This document shows positions 5,430 to 5,507 of a stretch of 5,507 nt of DNA, in pieces (position 1 is the first letter of the stretch; every line of letters starts with the position of its first letter). The stretch is from CADCWN01 sp039810045 (lineage in GTDB: Bacteria; Chloroflexota; Chloroflexia; Thermomicrobiales; CADCWN01). A program made the translations under genes and the position numbers. The DNA lies in NCBI GenBank assembly GCA_039810045.1, contig JBDHWF010000197.1:1-5507 (forward strand), given 5' to 3'. The notes under the pieces are model-generated. The model was given only the letters and a program-made list of their open reading frames with translations, did no database searches and was not told the DNA's origin.

Positions 5430-5507
5430 TGTTCGCCCTGGACCATGAGCACGACTCGGCTGCACGCCTTACGGCGGGTCGACCGGTCGCCTCGCCACCG
5501 CGTCGTC
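5430..5507 (-). rRNA. rrl: 3' end of 23S ribosomal RNA (partial, continues past the right edge)
   Basis: Read on the minus strand, the last 78 nt align by eye with the 3' terminus of bacterial 23S rRNA. GACGAC is followed by a spacer ending AGGC. Then comes a hairpin CGCC-GTAA-GGCG, corresponding to the GNRA-capped hairpin seen in other bacteria (for example CGCA-GCGA-TGCG in E. coli). Next are TGCAGCCGA (compare TGxAGCTGA) and finally GTGCTCATGG-TCCAGGGC in place of GTACTAATxGGTCGAGGGC. Position directly upstream of 5S supports the call. The exact 3' end near 5430 is uncertain by several bases because the pairing 5' strand of the molecule is outside the window. The usual GGTACTAAT box is altered, which points to a divergent lineage rather than to a pseudogene, but this cannot be settled here. 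Confidence 0.8.

Noticed and set aside
5429..5507. Possible plus-strand gene start with GAGG and ATG at 5429, or ATG at 5445
   Set aside because: The minus strand matches the 23S rRNA 3' end with a GNRA hairpin and lies directly upstream of 5S, which explains these bases better.

Overview
The window looks like a chromosomal segment of a moderately GC-rich bacterium. A Chloroflexota-type lineage (Chloroflexus/Roseiflexus-like) is my best guess from the general look of the proteins and the derived 3' end of the 23S rRNA, but this is inference and could be wrong. No phage, insertion-sequence, CRISPR or toxin-antitoxin signature is visible.

Layout from left to right: (1) At 1-33 the first 11 codons of a minus-strand gene run off the left edge behind a strong ribosome binding site. 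(2) At 164-208 a long hairpin lies just past the end of the next operon. (3) From 4305 down to 235 there is a compact minus-strand operon of three enzymes. Its order is amidase-signature hydrolase A (4305-2881), a paralogous amidase-signature hydrolase B (2836-1415), and a PLP-dependent class V aminotransferase-fold enzyme of the isopenicillin N epimerase-like type (1410-235). The gaps are 44 and 4 nt, and the ribosome binding site of the third gene lies inside the last two codons of the second. Both amidases keep the full Lys-cisSer-Ser triad with identical spacing. (4) A 100-nt divergent intergenic region (4306-4405) contains a perfect 8-bp inverted repeat. (5) A plus-strand YfcE/MJ0936-like metallophosphoesterase occupies 4406-4966. 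(6) A perfect 36-nt palindrome (4986-5021) separates it from a convergent RNA operon. (7) The right end, read on the minus strand, is the tail of a ribosomal RNA operon: the 3' end of 23S rRNA (about 5507-5430), a spacer, 5S rRNA (5291-5170), a 71-nt spacer, and initiator tRNA-fMet (5098-5024). The palindrome starts 2 nt after the encoded CCA and serves as terminator.

How the parts relate: the two amidases and the PLP enzyme are probably co-transcribed and translationally linked. A shared role in processing an amide-containing or amino-acid-derived compound is reasonable, but the substrate cannot be read from the sequence. The phosphoesterase is transcribed separately and converges on the rRNA operon, with the palindrome isolating the two. 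The 5S precursor is flanked by complementary segments that extend its terminal helix into a long processing stem. Long open frames across 4707-5429 and antisense to the amidases are shadows, not genes. The window is mostly ordinary housekeeping and catabolic sequence. The most informative points are the RNA operon architecture and the tandem amidase-PLP enzyme operon; I see no convincing undescribed system.
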